Assembly: GCF_014490665.1 (NCBI RefSeq)
Contig: NZ_CP061038.1
Coordinates: 3,472,001 to 3,536,000, forward strand
DNA from: Sphingomonas alpina
GTDB lineage: Bacteria > Pseudomonadota > Alphaproteobacteria > Sphingomonadales > Sphingomonadaceae
DNA: 64,000 nt
Direction of reading: 5' to 3'
A program made the translations under genes and the position numbers. Shown here in pieces: positions 26,488 to 35,153 of this stretch; the first letter of the stretch is position 1, and the number at the start of each line of letters is the position of its first letter. The notes below the pieces were generated by a model. That model saw nothing but the letters and a program-made list of their open reading frames with translations, was not told the DNA's origin and searched no databases.

Positions 26488-26509
26488 CCTGTTTCCTCCA
26501 GGAAACAGG
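26488..26509. terminator. Palindrome CCTGTTTCCT-CC-AGGAAACAGG
   Basis: A perfect 10-bp stem with a two-base loop lies between the end of the alpha/beta hydrolase gene (26538) and the start of the acyltransferase gene (26483), both on the minus strand. Its arms share CCTGTTTC/GAAACAGG with the hairpin at 24480-24500. It may terminate the hydrolase transcript or act as an operator. Confidence 0.45.
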
Positions 26510-26537
26510 CCTCAGCCTAGCCTTGCCCGGTCAGCGA

Positions 26538-27224
26538 TCAAGCGGAAGCGGCTTCGTCGATCAACGCCGCCACATCGGTCGGCAACGATGCCAGCGATGC
26601 ATGGCTTGACTGAAGCGTGATGATCTTGCGCGCGCCGAGTTTGGCCGACATTGCGCGCTGGGCATCCGGCGCGATCATGCGATCCTCGCTCGAAACCTGA
26701 TACCATGACGGCTTGCCCCGCCAGGCAGGCGCTGTGATGGTGTCGCCGAACGTCGCCGCAATCGGCGCCTTTTGGGTAACGCCCATCACCAGCCCTTCCT
26801 CCGCGGTCAGATCCTGGCAGAAGCTTTCATGGAACTTGTCGGGCCTCACCCAGAGGAAGCCGTCGTCATCAAGGAAGAGATTCTCGCCTCCTGGGGACGG
26901 ATGCTGTGCGCTGATGCTGCCCGGGCTTTCGCCCGCATCCGGCGCGAAAGCAGCGATATAGACCAGGCCCACCACATTGTCGTGATTGCCGGCCGAGGTG
27001 ATGACCGCGCCGCCATAGGAATGCCCGACCAGCAATACCGGCCCCTTGACCGACGCGATCATCTTTCGCGTGCGTTCAGCATCGTCGGCGAGAGAGGTCA
27101 GCGGGTTCTCCACCGCGCGAATGCCGGAATGGCCGAGCCGCGCGAGTTCCGGAATGACCTTCGCCCAGTGCGCCGCTCCGCCCCAGAAACCATGCACCAG
27201 AATGATCGTCGGCTTGTCCGCCAT
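26538..27224 (-). CDS. Alpha/beta hydrolase
   Basis: This 228-residue hydrolase begins KPTIILVHGFWGGAAHWAKV, containing the oxyanion-hole HGFWGG. The nucleophile elbow is GHSYGG, with Ser near residue 88. The acid is probably in VSSEDRMIAPDAQ and the catalytic His in LQSSHASLASLP. The compact form resembles plant-esterase-like (hydroxynitrile-lyase-type) hydrolases in many proteobacteria. The ATG at 27224 follows GGAGG. Substrate not predictable. Confidence 0.85.
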   Translation of the reverse strand: MADKPTIILVHGFWGGAAHWAKVIPELARLGHSGIRAVENPLTSLADDAERTRKMIASVKGPVLLVGHSYGGAVITSAGNHDNVVGLVYIAAFAPDAGESPGSISAQHPSPGGENLFLDDDGFLWVRPDKFHESFCQDLTAEEGLVMGVTQKAPIAATFGDTITAPAWRGKPSWYQVSSEDRMIAPDAQRAMSAKLGARKIITLQSSHASLASLPTDVAALIDEAASA

Positions 27225-27320
27225 CTCGATACCTCCGATTCGTCCGATCCGGAGTCTGAACCTTGCATCCGATTATGCCAAGCAGGGCCGGCACCTGGTG
27301 GTCCGGTCCTGCCAATCGGA

Positions 27321-27584
27321 TCATTTTTGCGGCTTATCGGCCGGCTTCGGTTCTGCTGTTTCAGTCGAAGTGGGAGCCGGCGCTGGCTGTGCCGCTTCGG
27401 CTGTGGGCGCCGGAGTCTGTGCAGTGCTCGCAACCGGATCGGCAGCGGGTGTGGTGGCCGGAGTCGGTGTGGCGGCCGGGGCCGGAGGGGTCGACTGCGC
27501 GTCTTGCGCGATAGCCGTCGAGGTGAAGCCGAGCGTGGCGCAGCCCGCAAGCGATGTCAGAATCAGGCGAGTCTTGATGGTCAT
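27321..27584 (-). CDS. Small secreted Ala/Pro/Thr-rich protein
   Basis: This 87-residue protein starts MTIKTRLILTSLAGCATLGF with a signal peptide ending STAIAQD. The mature part is low-complexity and disordered: Ala, Pro, Thr and Glu residues repeat to the end. The ATG at 27584 follows GGGAGA; an upstream in-frame extension is unlikely because it precedes the signal peptide. No family recognised. Confidence 0.6.
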   Translation of the reverse strand: MTIKTRLILTSLAGCATLGFTSTAIAQDAQSTPPAPAATPTPATTPAADPVASTAQTPAPTAEAAQPAPAPTSTETAEPKPADKPQK

Positions 27585-27806
27585 TGCTATCTCCCAAAGC
27601 ACGACGAACAGGATGTGGTCAGGATCGGCCAAAGGGCTCCGGCCGCAATAAGGTCGTGCCGATGGACCGGACCGGGGGGATGGGCCCGTCCATCGGACAA
27701 AGCGGCTATGACCGGCTATTGGGGGCCGCCAACGCCCATTGCGGCGACCGTCATCGATACGCGATGAACGTCCCGGTCCAGCTGCACTGACCCAAGGTAA
27801 AGATCA

Positions 27807-28559
27807 TCAGGCGTCGAGACGCTTGAGCAACGTGCGCAAGCCACCACTGAATTTGCGCCCGACCGGCGCTTCACCCCCACTGGCCAGAAAAGCCGCCAGC
27901 GCACCGGTCGCCTTGCGCCGCAGACCGGAAATCGCGCTTCTGCGACAGATCGCCGAGCGATGGACGCGAATGAACGTGGCCGTATCGAGCTGTACTTCGA
28001 GCGCCGACAAGGTCATCCGCACCAATCCGCCGCGGCCGTCATTGGTGTGAAGCCGGACATAGTCACCCTGCGCCTCGATCCATTCGATCTCATCGACCCT
28101 GATGCGCACGGTTTCGCGGTGACGATGCGCCCACAGGCTCTCGATTGGAGTATCCGGATGGTCATCGCTAGTGGCGGATTGCCGGGCGCGGCCGTTCAGC
28201 CAATAGATCGCCCGATCGACCGCCTGCGCCAGCCGATCGGGTACCACTGGTTTCATCAGATAATCGGCCGCGTCGACCCCAAATGCCCGCACCGCGTGAG
28301 AATCGAACGCGGTCACGAAAATGATCGCGGGACGATCGCGCCCAGGCAGTCGGGCCACGAGATCGAACCCGGTCAAACCCGGCATGGCAATATCGAGGAA
28401 AAGGATATCGGGCCGCAGCGCGGCGATCATCGCCATCGCCTCGCTCGCCTTGCTGGTCACTCCGACGACGTCGACCTTGTCGAGCGGCGCCAGCGTTCGG
28501 GCCAGCCGCGCCAATGCCAGCGGCTCGTCATCGACCAGCATCGCGCGCAACCGGGTCAT
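27807..28559 (-). CDS. LytTR-type response regulator
   Basis: This is a 250-residue regulator with an N-terminal receiver (MLVDDEPLALARL, phospho-Asp in LFLDIAMPGLTGF, Lys in YLMKPVVPDRL) and a C-terminal LytTR DNA-binding domain (VDEIEWIEAQGDYVRLHT, FIRVHRSAICRRSAI). LytTR proteins bind short direct repeats upstream of envelope, quorum or virulence genes. The ATG overlaps the stop of the kinase gene (ATGA), so the pair is coupled. Confidence 0.9.
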   Translation of the reverse strand: MTRLRAMLVDDEPLALARLARTLAPLDKVDVVGVTSKASEAMAMIAALRPDILFLDIAMPGLTGFDLVARLPGRDRPAIIFVTAFDSHAVRAFGVDAADYLMKPVVPDRLAQAVDRAIYWLNGRARQSATSDDHPDTPIESLWAHRHRETVRIRVDEIEWIEAQGDYVRLHTNDGRGGLVRMTLSALEVQLDTATFIRVHRSAICRRSAISGLRRKATGALAAFLASGGEAPVGRKFSGGLRTLLKRLDA

Positions 28560-29686
28560 GCGCCCATCGCGATCGGCAAGCGGATTTCCGAACAGAAACC
28601 TCCTTGCGGCCTGACCGAGGTGGCCAGGGTGGCGCGGTCGCCAAAATGAACCGCCAGTCGATCGCGGACGTTGCGCAGCCCGACACCGGTCCCATCGGTT
28701 CGCGACGCCAAGGCCACGCCATCATCCTCGATCACGATTTGCACGTTGCCCCCGCATTGCATCGCCCGGATCGCAATGCTGGTCAGCGCTTCGGACTGCT
28801 CTACCCCATGACGCAATGCGTTTTCGACCAGTGGCTGCAGAATCAAGGCGGGTACAAGCGTGTCTGCCACCGCGTCGGGAATATCGACGATCACTCTCAA
28901 CCGCTCCGAAAAACGCACCTGCTCGATCCCGAGATAGAAGCGCTGCAGCTCGATTTCCTCATGCAGCGGGATCAGTCGTTGCGGGTCACCGTCAAAGGTG
29001 CTGCGGACAAAGGCCGACAGGTTCAGCAGCATCACCTCCGCATCGGCATTGCGATGGTCGAGCACCAGCGACGAGATCGAATTGAGCGTATTGAACAGGA
29101 AATGCGGATTGACCTGATAACGGAGCGCAGCGATCTGCGCTTCCTGCGCCAGGCTCGTCATGCGCGACATATGCTGTCGCTGATCCTGGACCTGCCAATG
29201 ATAGATCAGCGCGAGGTAGGTTCCCGTCCAGGCCAGGCAATAGCCAAGCCAGATCAGAACCCATTGCGCCATATCGGCAATGCTTAGCGGGCCGATTCCG
29301 GGCAAGGGCGCGATCACCCGGTTCATCAATGTGGCAAACGAGGTGAGCGCGAACGCCATCGCAATCGCTCCTGCCATGCCACACACGACCCACACCACGA
29401 AGGAGCGCGTGCGCAACCGATCGAGCAAGCGCACCATCACCAGGCACAGGATCGTGCCGAACGCGGCAGTGACCAGCCGGCGCGGACCGATCACGTTGAA
29501 CGGCAGGTCGCTGACCAGCGCGGCGCGGATCGACAGCATCCCGAAGGTGAAGATCCAGAAGGCAGCGATCAGCAGCAGCGCGGACCGGCGACGCGGCGAT
29601 ATCCAGCGCGTCTTCTCCACCGGCGCGGAGCATGGAGTCGCTGCAATTTCAGAACGCGCCATATCGTTTTCGGTCGATCGCCGCAT
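28556..29686 (-). CDS. LytS/AgrC-like sensor histidine kinase (His_kinase family)
   Basis: This 376-residue membrane protein has four or five hydrophobic segments in residues 35-165, then the family signature LRYQVNPHFLFNTLNSISSL containing the phospho-His, and a C-terminal ATPase domain with LQPLVENALRHGVEQ and GTGVGLRNVRDRL. It partners with the LytTR regulator that overlaps its end. The signal is unknown. The start ATG at 29686 is the first in the frame; a later ATG at residue 9 is possible. Confidence 0.9.
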   Translation of the reverse strand: MRRSTENDMARSEIAATPCSAPVEKTRWISPRRRSALLLIAAFWIFTFGMLSIRAALVSDLPFNVIGPRRLVTAAFGTILCLVMVRLLDRLRTRSFVVWVVCGMAGAIAMAFALTSFATLMNRVIAPLPGIGPLSIADMAQWVLIWLGYCLAWTGTYLALIYHWQVQDQRQHMSRMTSLAQEAQIAALRYQVNPHFLFNTLNSISSLVLDHRNADAEVMLLNLSAFVRSTFDGDPQRLIPLHEEIELQRFYLGIEQVRFSERLRVIVDIPDAVADTLVPALILQPLVENALRHGVEQSEALTSIAIRAMQCGGNVQIVIEDDGVALASRTDGTGVGLRNVRDRLAVHFGDRATLATSVRPQGGFCSEIRLPIAMGA

Positions 29687-29848
29687 GATCTCACCCGCCC
29701 CGATCGGCCTTCTGCCGACTATGATCGACGTCTAGGACCTGCCGGAGAGATCGCCAAGCGAGCGATATCCCCGGTCCCCCATTGCCGTGAATCGGTCGAG
29801 CACCCACCTATGCCGCGTCCCACAGTGCACCATCCGGAGCCAGCATCG

Positions 29849-30726
29849 ATGACCGAAGCCCCCGCCTATACGCCCCCAGTGTCTGGACCTGGAACAAGGA
29901 GAATGGCGGCGCCTTCGCCAAGATCAATCGACCGATTGCGGGGCCGACGCACGACAAGGACTTGCCGGTCGGCAAACATCCGCTGCAGCTCTATTCGCTC
30001 GGCACACCCAATGGCGTGAAGGTCACGGTGATGCTCGAGGAATTGCTCGAACTCGGTCACGCTGGCGCGGAATATGACGCCTGGCTTATCCGCATCGGCG
30101 ACGGCGATCAGTTCGGCAGCGGCTTTGTCGACGTGAATCCCAATTCGAAGATTCCCGCGCTGCTGGACCGCAGCGGCCCCGAACCAATCCGGGTATTCGA
30201 ATCCGGCGCGATCCTGATGCATCTGGCCGAGAAATTCGGCGAATTCCTGCCGACCGATCCGGCGAAGCGCGCGGAATGCTTGTCCTGGCTCTTCTGGCAG
30301 ATGGGCAGCGCGCCGTTCCTCGGCGGCGGCTTCGGCCATTTCTTTGCCTATGCGCCGGTCAAGATCGAATATGCGATCGACCGCTACGCGATGGAGGTAA
30401 AGCGGCAGCTCGACGTGCTCGACCGGCGTCTGGCTGACAATGAGTATCTCGGCGGCACCGACTATACGATCGCCGACATCGCGACATGGCCCTGGTACGG
30501 CGCTCTCGCCCAAGGGCAGGCCTATGGCGCAGGAGAATTTCTGCAGGTGCAGAATTACAAGCACGTCCAACGCTGGACGGAAACGATCGCCGCCCGCCCG
30601 GCAGTACAGCGCGGGCGAATGGTCAATCGCGTGATGGGTGATCCGGCGAGTCAGCTTCACGAACGCCATGATGCGAGCGATTTTCTGAACCGGACGCAGG
30701 ACAAGCTGGAAGCCGCGGCGGAATAA
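29849..30726 (+). pseudogene. Glutathione S-transferase, YghU-like, with N-terminal frameshift
   Basis: The product matches the YghU-type glutathione transferase that reacts with disulfides: WTWNKENGGAFAKINRPIAG near the N-terminus, then LPVGKHPLQLYSLGTPNG and a C-terminal helical domain ending EAAAE. The natural N-terminus MTEAPAYTPP (ATG 29849) is in a different frame from the rest. The shift is explained by loss of one C in the run at 29873-29877 (five Cs; six would restore PPSVWTWN). Without the repair the only in-frame start is TTG at 29962, which would delete the conserved first strand. It may be a sequencing error. The stop overlaps the DUF4169 start (TAATG). Confidence 0.8.
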
Positions 30727-30905
30727 TGGCCGACATCGTCAACCTGCGTGCTGCCCGCAAGGCGCAAGCCCGCGCAAGCGCGGCGACACAGGCTGACATC
30801 AATCGGGCGGCATTCGGCCGCACCAAGGCGGAGAAGCAAAAAACCGACCTGGAGGCCAATCGGCTCCAGGTCGGGCTCGACGGCGCGAAGCTGGAAAGAG
30901 ACTAA
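30726..30905 (+). CDS. DUF4169 family small protein
   Basis: This 59-residue charged protein starts MADIVNLRAARKAQARASAA and contains NRAAFGRTKAEKQ, the hallmark of DUF4169. The C-terminus is GAKLERD. Such proteins are short, basic and helical, and are common in alphaproteobacteria; function unknown. The ATG at 30726 overlaps the stop of the glutathione transferase gene by one base (TAATG), indicating coupling. Confidence 0.85.
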   Translation: MADIVNLRAARKAQARASAATQADINRAAFGRTKAEKQKTDLEANRLQVGLDGAKLERD

Positions 30906-31000
30906 CCTCACGCCTGGCCCGGCTCACGCGATGCGGCCCGGGCCATGGACTTCCGGTGCGCTCACTCCGACATGAGCGTGCCTGACCTCGCTTTGCGGGG

Positions 31001-31306
31001 TTAATAGTAGCGCGGAATCGGTCCGCGTTGCGGCGTCTGGTCAGGCAGGTCGACCACCACCCGATCGACATAGCACCAGCCCCATCCCTCGGGCGGATCA
31101 TAGCCCTCGATGATCGGATGATGCGTCGCGTGGAAATGCGCGGTGGCGTGGCGGTTCGGAGAATCGTCGCAGCATCCGACATGCCCGCAGCTCCGGCACA
31201 GCCGCAGATGCAACCACTCACTGCCCGTCGCCAGGCACTCCTCGCACCCGCGCGCGCTTGGTATAACCTGATTGATCGTGCTGCTATGGATGCAATCGCC
31301 GGACAT
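31001..31306 (-). CDS. UBP-type zinc finger domain protein
   Basis: This 101-residue protein consists almost entirely of a UBP (ubiquitin-carboxyl-terminal-hydrolase-like) zinc finger. Its ligand pattern is visible as CEECLATGSEW, LCRSCGHVGCCDDSPNRHAT and HFHATHHPIIEG. In bacteria this domain is of unknown function and occurs alone. The ATG at 31306 gives the standard start MSGDCIHSSTINQV; the frame remains open further upstream without similarity. Confidence 0.85.
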   Translation of the reverse strand: MSGDCIHSSTINQVIPSARGCEECLATGSEWLHLRLCRSCGHVGCCDDSPNRHATAHFHATHHPIIEGYDPPEGWGWCYVDRVVVDLPDQTPQRGPIPRYY

Positions 31307-31407
31307 GCCGATGCTATACCGCAATGCGGAGCCGCTACGCCAGCGGATCCGGATCGTCCGTATTTGCGTCTGAATGTCAGGCCCTGTTCGTGGAGAGGAT
31401 CGCGCCA

Positions 31408-32108
31408 ATGGACACGCCGCAAGACCCCGTCGCCATGTCCCCCGCCATGGCGATTGCCTATGCCATCGGCTTGCCCGCCACCCTCCTCGCTCTGGTCTTC
31501 GCGCCGGTTGGCAGCCTGAGCTGGTACCCGGGCTGGATTTTCATCGCGGTGCTGGCCATTGCCCTGGCGCTGTCGACACTGGCGGTGGCCAGGCTGAATC
31601 CAATCATCTTCCGCGCCCGCAGCCGGTTCCAGCCCGGGACCAAGGGCTGGGACAAGGCGCTGCTCTGGATCATGCTGCCGGCGATGACCGCGATCATACC
31701 GCTGGCCACGCTCGATGCCGGGCGGATGCACTGGTCGGCGATGTCACTGCCCTTGCAGCTGTTGGGCTATATCATGCTCATTGCCGGCATCGCCGGGACA
31801 GGCTGGGCACAGGCGGTCAACCCGTTCTTCGAGCCCGGCGTCAGGATTCAATCGGAACGGCATCAGCGTGTGATCGATTCCGGCCCGTACCGCGTCGTGC
31901 GGCATCCAGGCTATATCTCGGCGCTGCTCATGTTCTGGGGCATGGCATTGGCACTTGGATCCTGGTGGGCGACGGTTCCTGCGGCGATCGCCTCGGCGAT
32001 CCTCGTGCTGCGCACCGCCTGGGAGGACCGGCTGCTGCAGGCCGAGCTTCCCGGCTATGCCGATTATGCGCACCGGGTGCGGTCGCGCCTTTGCCCGGCA
32101 TCTGGTAG
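31408..32108 (+). pseudogene. Isoprenylcysteine carboxyl methyltransferase-like (ICMT) membrane protein with C-terminal frameshift
   Basis: This is a multipass methyltransferase-like protein of about 233 residues. It has four to five membrane segments and the family signature SGPYRVVRHPGYISALLMF followed by AWEDRLLQAELPGYADYAHRVRSRL. The uninterrupted frame runs on to 32268 with a C-terminus unrelated to the family and antisense to the next gene. If one T is added to the T-run at 32090-32092, the protein would end RLLPGIW at the TAG of 32106-32108, the expected family end. The start ATG at 31408 follows GGAGAGGA. Either a 1-base sequencing error or a mild C-terminal mutation. Confidence 0.75.
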
Positions 32109-32135
32109 GCCAATGCTCCGCCAACAACCACTCGC

Positions 32136-33158
32136 TCATCCGTCACCGACTTGCCACAAGGCCCGCGCCTCTGCGGCGATGAGATCCGGATCCTCTTCCG
32201 GCCAAAACAGTTTCTTTCCCGCCAGTCGGCGCACGCCGCGCGAAGTGCCAAGTGTTCGATCGAGATAGGCGGGACTTTCGGGCGAGAAGATCGTGTCGTC
32301 GATGCCCCACAGAATCCGCGTCGGCACGCTGCTGCGCTGCAAACTGGAGGCAATGCCTGCCAGCGCGTTACGTTCCAGTGCGACCGCATAGGCTTCGACC
32401 AGTCTCTTGCGCCGCCGTGTGGCAATCAACGGGGTCAAATAAGTCGAGATCGCTTCGTCGGTCAGCTGTGCCGGATCGGAAAAACACATCCCGCCAAGGC
32501 CGGACGGCGAGCGCGCCAACGCATGATCCGCCTGCCATGGCACCAGCCACTCATCGGCGTACCGGCCCTTTTTGGACAATTCGATCACCGGCAGCAAGGC
32601 CGGTGGCGGGCTATCGATCTCACTGTCGCAATTTGTCAGCAGCAACGTACGCACACGTTCCGGATGGCCTGTCATCAGCAACTGCGCGATCGCGCCGCCA
32701 CTGTCATTGGCGACCAAGTCCACCCGGTCGATACCAAGTTTGTCGAGCAGCGAAATAATCATCGCCATCTGCGCCGCCGGACCGACATCCTGTCCCGTCG
32801 CGACTTCGGTATATCCCAATGCGAGGAAGTCGGGTGCGATGCAGCGGCGGTGCATCGATAGCCGCTCGATCGCATGGCGCCACTGGAAACTGTTGAGTGG
32901 AAAACCATGCAGGAACAAGGCAACTGGCCCGATACCGGCCTCGACATAAGCAATGCGTCCCGCCGGCAGGAGGGCGAAGCGGCGGATGCGGTCATATTCC
33001 TTTACGTGCAACGAATCCGCACTGACAGCGCCGGGGTGTGCCCATATCTTTGAAGCATGGCAGGATAGCGCAACACCGCCCACGGCGCCCGCCATGGACT
33101 TCAGGAAAGCGCGGCGATTATTTGGGCGCGAATGAGGCATCGCGATCATACCGGTCAT
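32136..33158 (-). CDS. Tat-exported alpha/beta hydrolase (haloalkane dehalogenase-like)
   Basis: This is a 340-residue hydrolase. Near the N-terminus NNRRAFLKSMAGAVGGVAL is a twin-arginine signal. The hydrolase core begins IAYVEAGIGPVALFLHGFPLNSFQWRH, the nucleophile region is LVANDSGGAIA, with Asp rather than Ser in the elbow (NDSGG), which resembles haloalkane dehalogenase and epoxide hydrolase elbows. WGIDDTIFSPESP probably holds the acid. The ATG at 33158 follows GGAGG; the frame extends upstream without similarity. It is the last gene of the DUF4331/HupE operon. Confidence 0.75.
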   Translation of the reverse strand: MTGMIAMPHSRPNNRRAFLKSMAGAVGGVALSCHASKIWAHPGAVSADSLHVKEYDRIRRFALLPAGRIAYVEAGIGPVALFLHGFPLNSFQWRHAIERLSMHRRCIAPDFLALGYTEVATGQDVGPAAQMAMIISLLDKLGIDRVDLVANDSGGAIAQLLMTGHPERVRTLLLTNCDSEIDSPPPALLPVIELSKKGRYADEWLVPWQADHALARSPSGLGGMCFSDPAQLTDEAISTYLTPLIATRRRKRLVEAYAVALERNALAGIASSLQRSSVPTRILWGIDDTIFSPESPAYLDRTLGTSRGVRRLAGKKLFWPEEDPDLIAAEARALWQVGDG

Positions 33159-33220
33159 GAAACATCCTCCGTGGAAGATCTCATCAACCACGACGGACGG
33201 GCACCTCGCTGTCGAAATCT

Positions 33221-34066
33221 TTAGCGATCTTTCGGCGGCATGGATGTCGGAAACCCGAAGCTCAGGCTGGAGAAGATTGTCTCGAAATCGGTCTCGCGCG
33301 ATGGGGGCAGCGGTTGAGTCCAGATCGTGTTGAGCAGCCAGCTTCCCTGTGCGGGCAAGGTGAAGCGCGCTCGCCCCGTCGCATCGGTGCGGTGCATTTC
33401 GAACGGCGCGGCATCTCGCGCGAGATCGGTCAGCTTGACCAGCGCACCGGCAAGCGGACGTCCCTGGTAAAAAACGCGCACTGGCAGGGTCGCGGCACGC
33501 GGCAAGGCATAGGGGCTGCGTTCAGGCACGATCTCGAGCGTCAGCCCGACCGGCTTGAGAATCGCCGCCGATGCCGCGCTCGGTGGTCCGATCTGCACCA
33601 ATGCCTTGGCGCGACGACCATAATTCTCCGATCCCTCCGCCGTCGTTCGCCCCATTGCCTGCCGCTGGCGCAACGCGGGAGTGAGCCCTTCGACGGCAAG
33701 ATAATCGTTGAAGCGGATCGCCGGCAAATGGCTCTGCGCTTTGTCGTCGGTTTCGAGCACCAGCATATAGGTGCCCGCCCCGGACAGCCTGAAATCCCCG
33801 TCGCTTGCGGCATCGCCGAGATGCAGCCCGGCACGCAGGTCGATCCGCGCACCGTCGGGCGCGATCGCCTGAAAACGAGCGATCCGCCGGAGCGCGATCG
33901 GCGTGCGCTGGCGGAACGGGCCATGACCGACCTGCAGCGTCATCGTGATCGCCTGCGACCGTGGCCAATATTCGCTTGGCTGCACCCAGAAATCATGCGC
34001 GAGAACCGAGGATGCGGTGCCGACGAGGCCGGCAAGGCACAAAATTCTGAACGACTTCACACGCAT
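33221..34066 (-). CDS. DUF4198 family periplasmic protein (metal-uptake-associated)
   Basis: This 281-residue protein has a signal peptide (ILCLAGLVGTASSVLAHDFW) cleaved just before HDFWVQPSEYWP, which is the diagnostic N-terminus of DUF4198 proteins, with a conserved His available for metal binding. A later domain VRVFYQGRPLAGALVKLTD resembles the beta-sandwich of NikM-like proteins. The stop of the upstream membrane gene is four bases away. In other bacteria DUF4198 proteins accompany nickel or cobalt uptake systems; the nearby HupE-like gene fits this. Metal identity is inference. Confidence 0.8.
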   Translation of the reverse strand: MRVKSFRILCLAGLVGTASSVLAHDFWVQPSEYWPRSQAITMTLQVGHGPFRQRTPIALRRIARFQAIAPDGARIDLRAGLHLGDAASDGDFRLSGAGTYMLVLETDDKAQSHLPAIRFNDYLAVEGLTPALRQRQAMGRTTAEGSENYGRRAKALVQIGPPSAASAAILKPVGLTLEIVPERSPYALPRAATLPVRVFYQGRPLAGALVKLTDLARDAAPFEMHRTDATGRARFTLPAQGSWLLNTIWTQPLPPSRETDFETIFSSLSFGFPTSMPPKDR

Positions 34067-34069
34067 ATC

Positions 34070-34555
34070 CTATTCGAGATGATCGGGCAGGTAGCCCGGC
34101 GTAACGGGCAATAGCTGCAGGGCTGCGGCAAGCAGGGCGATGGCGATCAGCCAGCTCGATGCAACTTTCGCCGCAATTCCCGCTCCCCGCCTGGCCAACC
34201 ATGTGGCGGGCAGCATGATCATTGCGGCGGCAAATGCGGACAGCAGATCGCGGGGCGAGCCGCCGAGCGCGATCACTGCACCGCTCCACAGGCCTGCATT
34301 GAGTGACAGCGTCGTGGCCATGCGTAGACCGCAGCCGCCAGGCAGATGCACCGCCGCAGCCGTAGCAACGAGACTGACCCAGCAGCCAAAGAACGCGGTG
34401 TCCAGCCATTCGCCAGGCAGCGGCAGCAAAAGGCCACCGGCCGCTCCGGCAATGATCACCCCGACCCCCATTGTCCGGGCCTGACGCGATGCGGACGACA
34501 ACGCCAGTCCCCACCCCGCGCACAGCAGGGCTGCAGCCAATGCCGCGCCCCTCAT
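34070..34555 (-). CDS. Membrane protein in HupE operon (5-6 TM segments)
   Basis: This 161-residue hydrophobic protein begins MRGAALAAALLCAGWGLAL and ends GYLPDHLE, with five or six membrane segments. The ATG overlaps the HupE stop (ATGA). No conserved catalytic motif can be seen, and I do not recognise a family. It is probably a second membrane component acting with the HupE-like permease. Confidence 0.65.
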   Translation of the reverse strand: MRGAALAAALLCAGWGLALSSASRQARTMGVGVIIAGAAGGLLLPLPGEWLDTAFFGCWVSLVATAAAVHLPGGCGLRMATTLSLNAGLWSGAVIALGGSPRDLLSAFAAAMIMLPATWLARRGAGIAAKVASSWLIAIALLAAALQLLPVTPGYLPDHLE

Positions 34556-35151
34556 CGCCCGATCGCCATGCACAGGAAGCAGATGCCGGCCATCCCAATT
34601 CCGCAACCCAGCAGGCGCGTCACCACCATGCCGCCCGGCCGCGCCGTGAGGAAGCCGAGGCCGATCCCTGCGACATGAAGCGACCCGGTCGCCAGCACGA
34701 ACCCTGTGCTGTAGCCGATCGGATCGGCGGCCGAGGGCAACTCCACCCCATGGGCATAGCCGTGAAACAGCGCGAACAGCGCGACCACCGCTACGGCCAC
34801 CCGAACTGGTGCCCGCCATGCCAACGCAATGCAGCTGCCCAGCCCGATCACCGACAGCGCGATGCCGATCTCCATCGGTGGCACCGGTACGCCGGCCATG
34901 CCCAGTACCGCGCCGCCAATCATCATCAGCGGAAAGATCACCGGCAGCAGATAGATCAGAGGCCGGCCAAGGAATGCGCCCCATAGCCCCACCGCCACCA
35001 TCGCCAACAGGTGATCCATACCTGTGAAGGGATGGTAAAAGCCCGAAGCGAACCCGCCGGCAAGACCTGTCCCGTCATGCGCCATCGCCGGACTGGTACA
35101 AACCGTCATCCCTGCGATCGCTGCAGCCATGCACTTTCCTCCCGACCTCAT
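34552..35151 (-). CDS. HupE/UreJ family protein (predicted nickel permease component)
   Basis: This 199-residue membrane protein matches HupE/UreJ: a signal-like first segment ending SPAMAHDG, HPFTGMDHLLAMVAVGLWG (the first conserved His/Asp motif), HGYAHGVELP and HVAGIGLGF. These histidine motifs are implicated in nickel transport in the family. The ATG at 35151 lies three bases after the DUF4331 stop; a TTG at 35157 overlaps it. It is encoded between DUF4331 and the small membrane protein, supporting one metal-related operon. Confidence 0.85.
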   Translation of the reverse strand: MRSGGKCMAAAIAGMTVCTSPAMAHDGTGLAGGFASGFYHPFTGMDHLLAMVAVGLWGAFLGRPLIYLLPVIFPLMMIGGAVLGMAGVPVPPMEIGIALSVIGLGSCIALAWRAPVRVAVAVVALFALFHGYAHGVELPSAADPIGYSTGFVLATGSLHVAGIGLGFLTARPGGMVVTRLLGCGIGMAGICFLCMAIGR

Positions 35152-35153
35152 GG

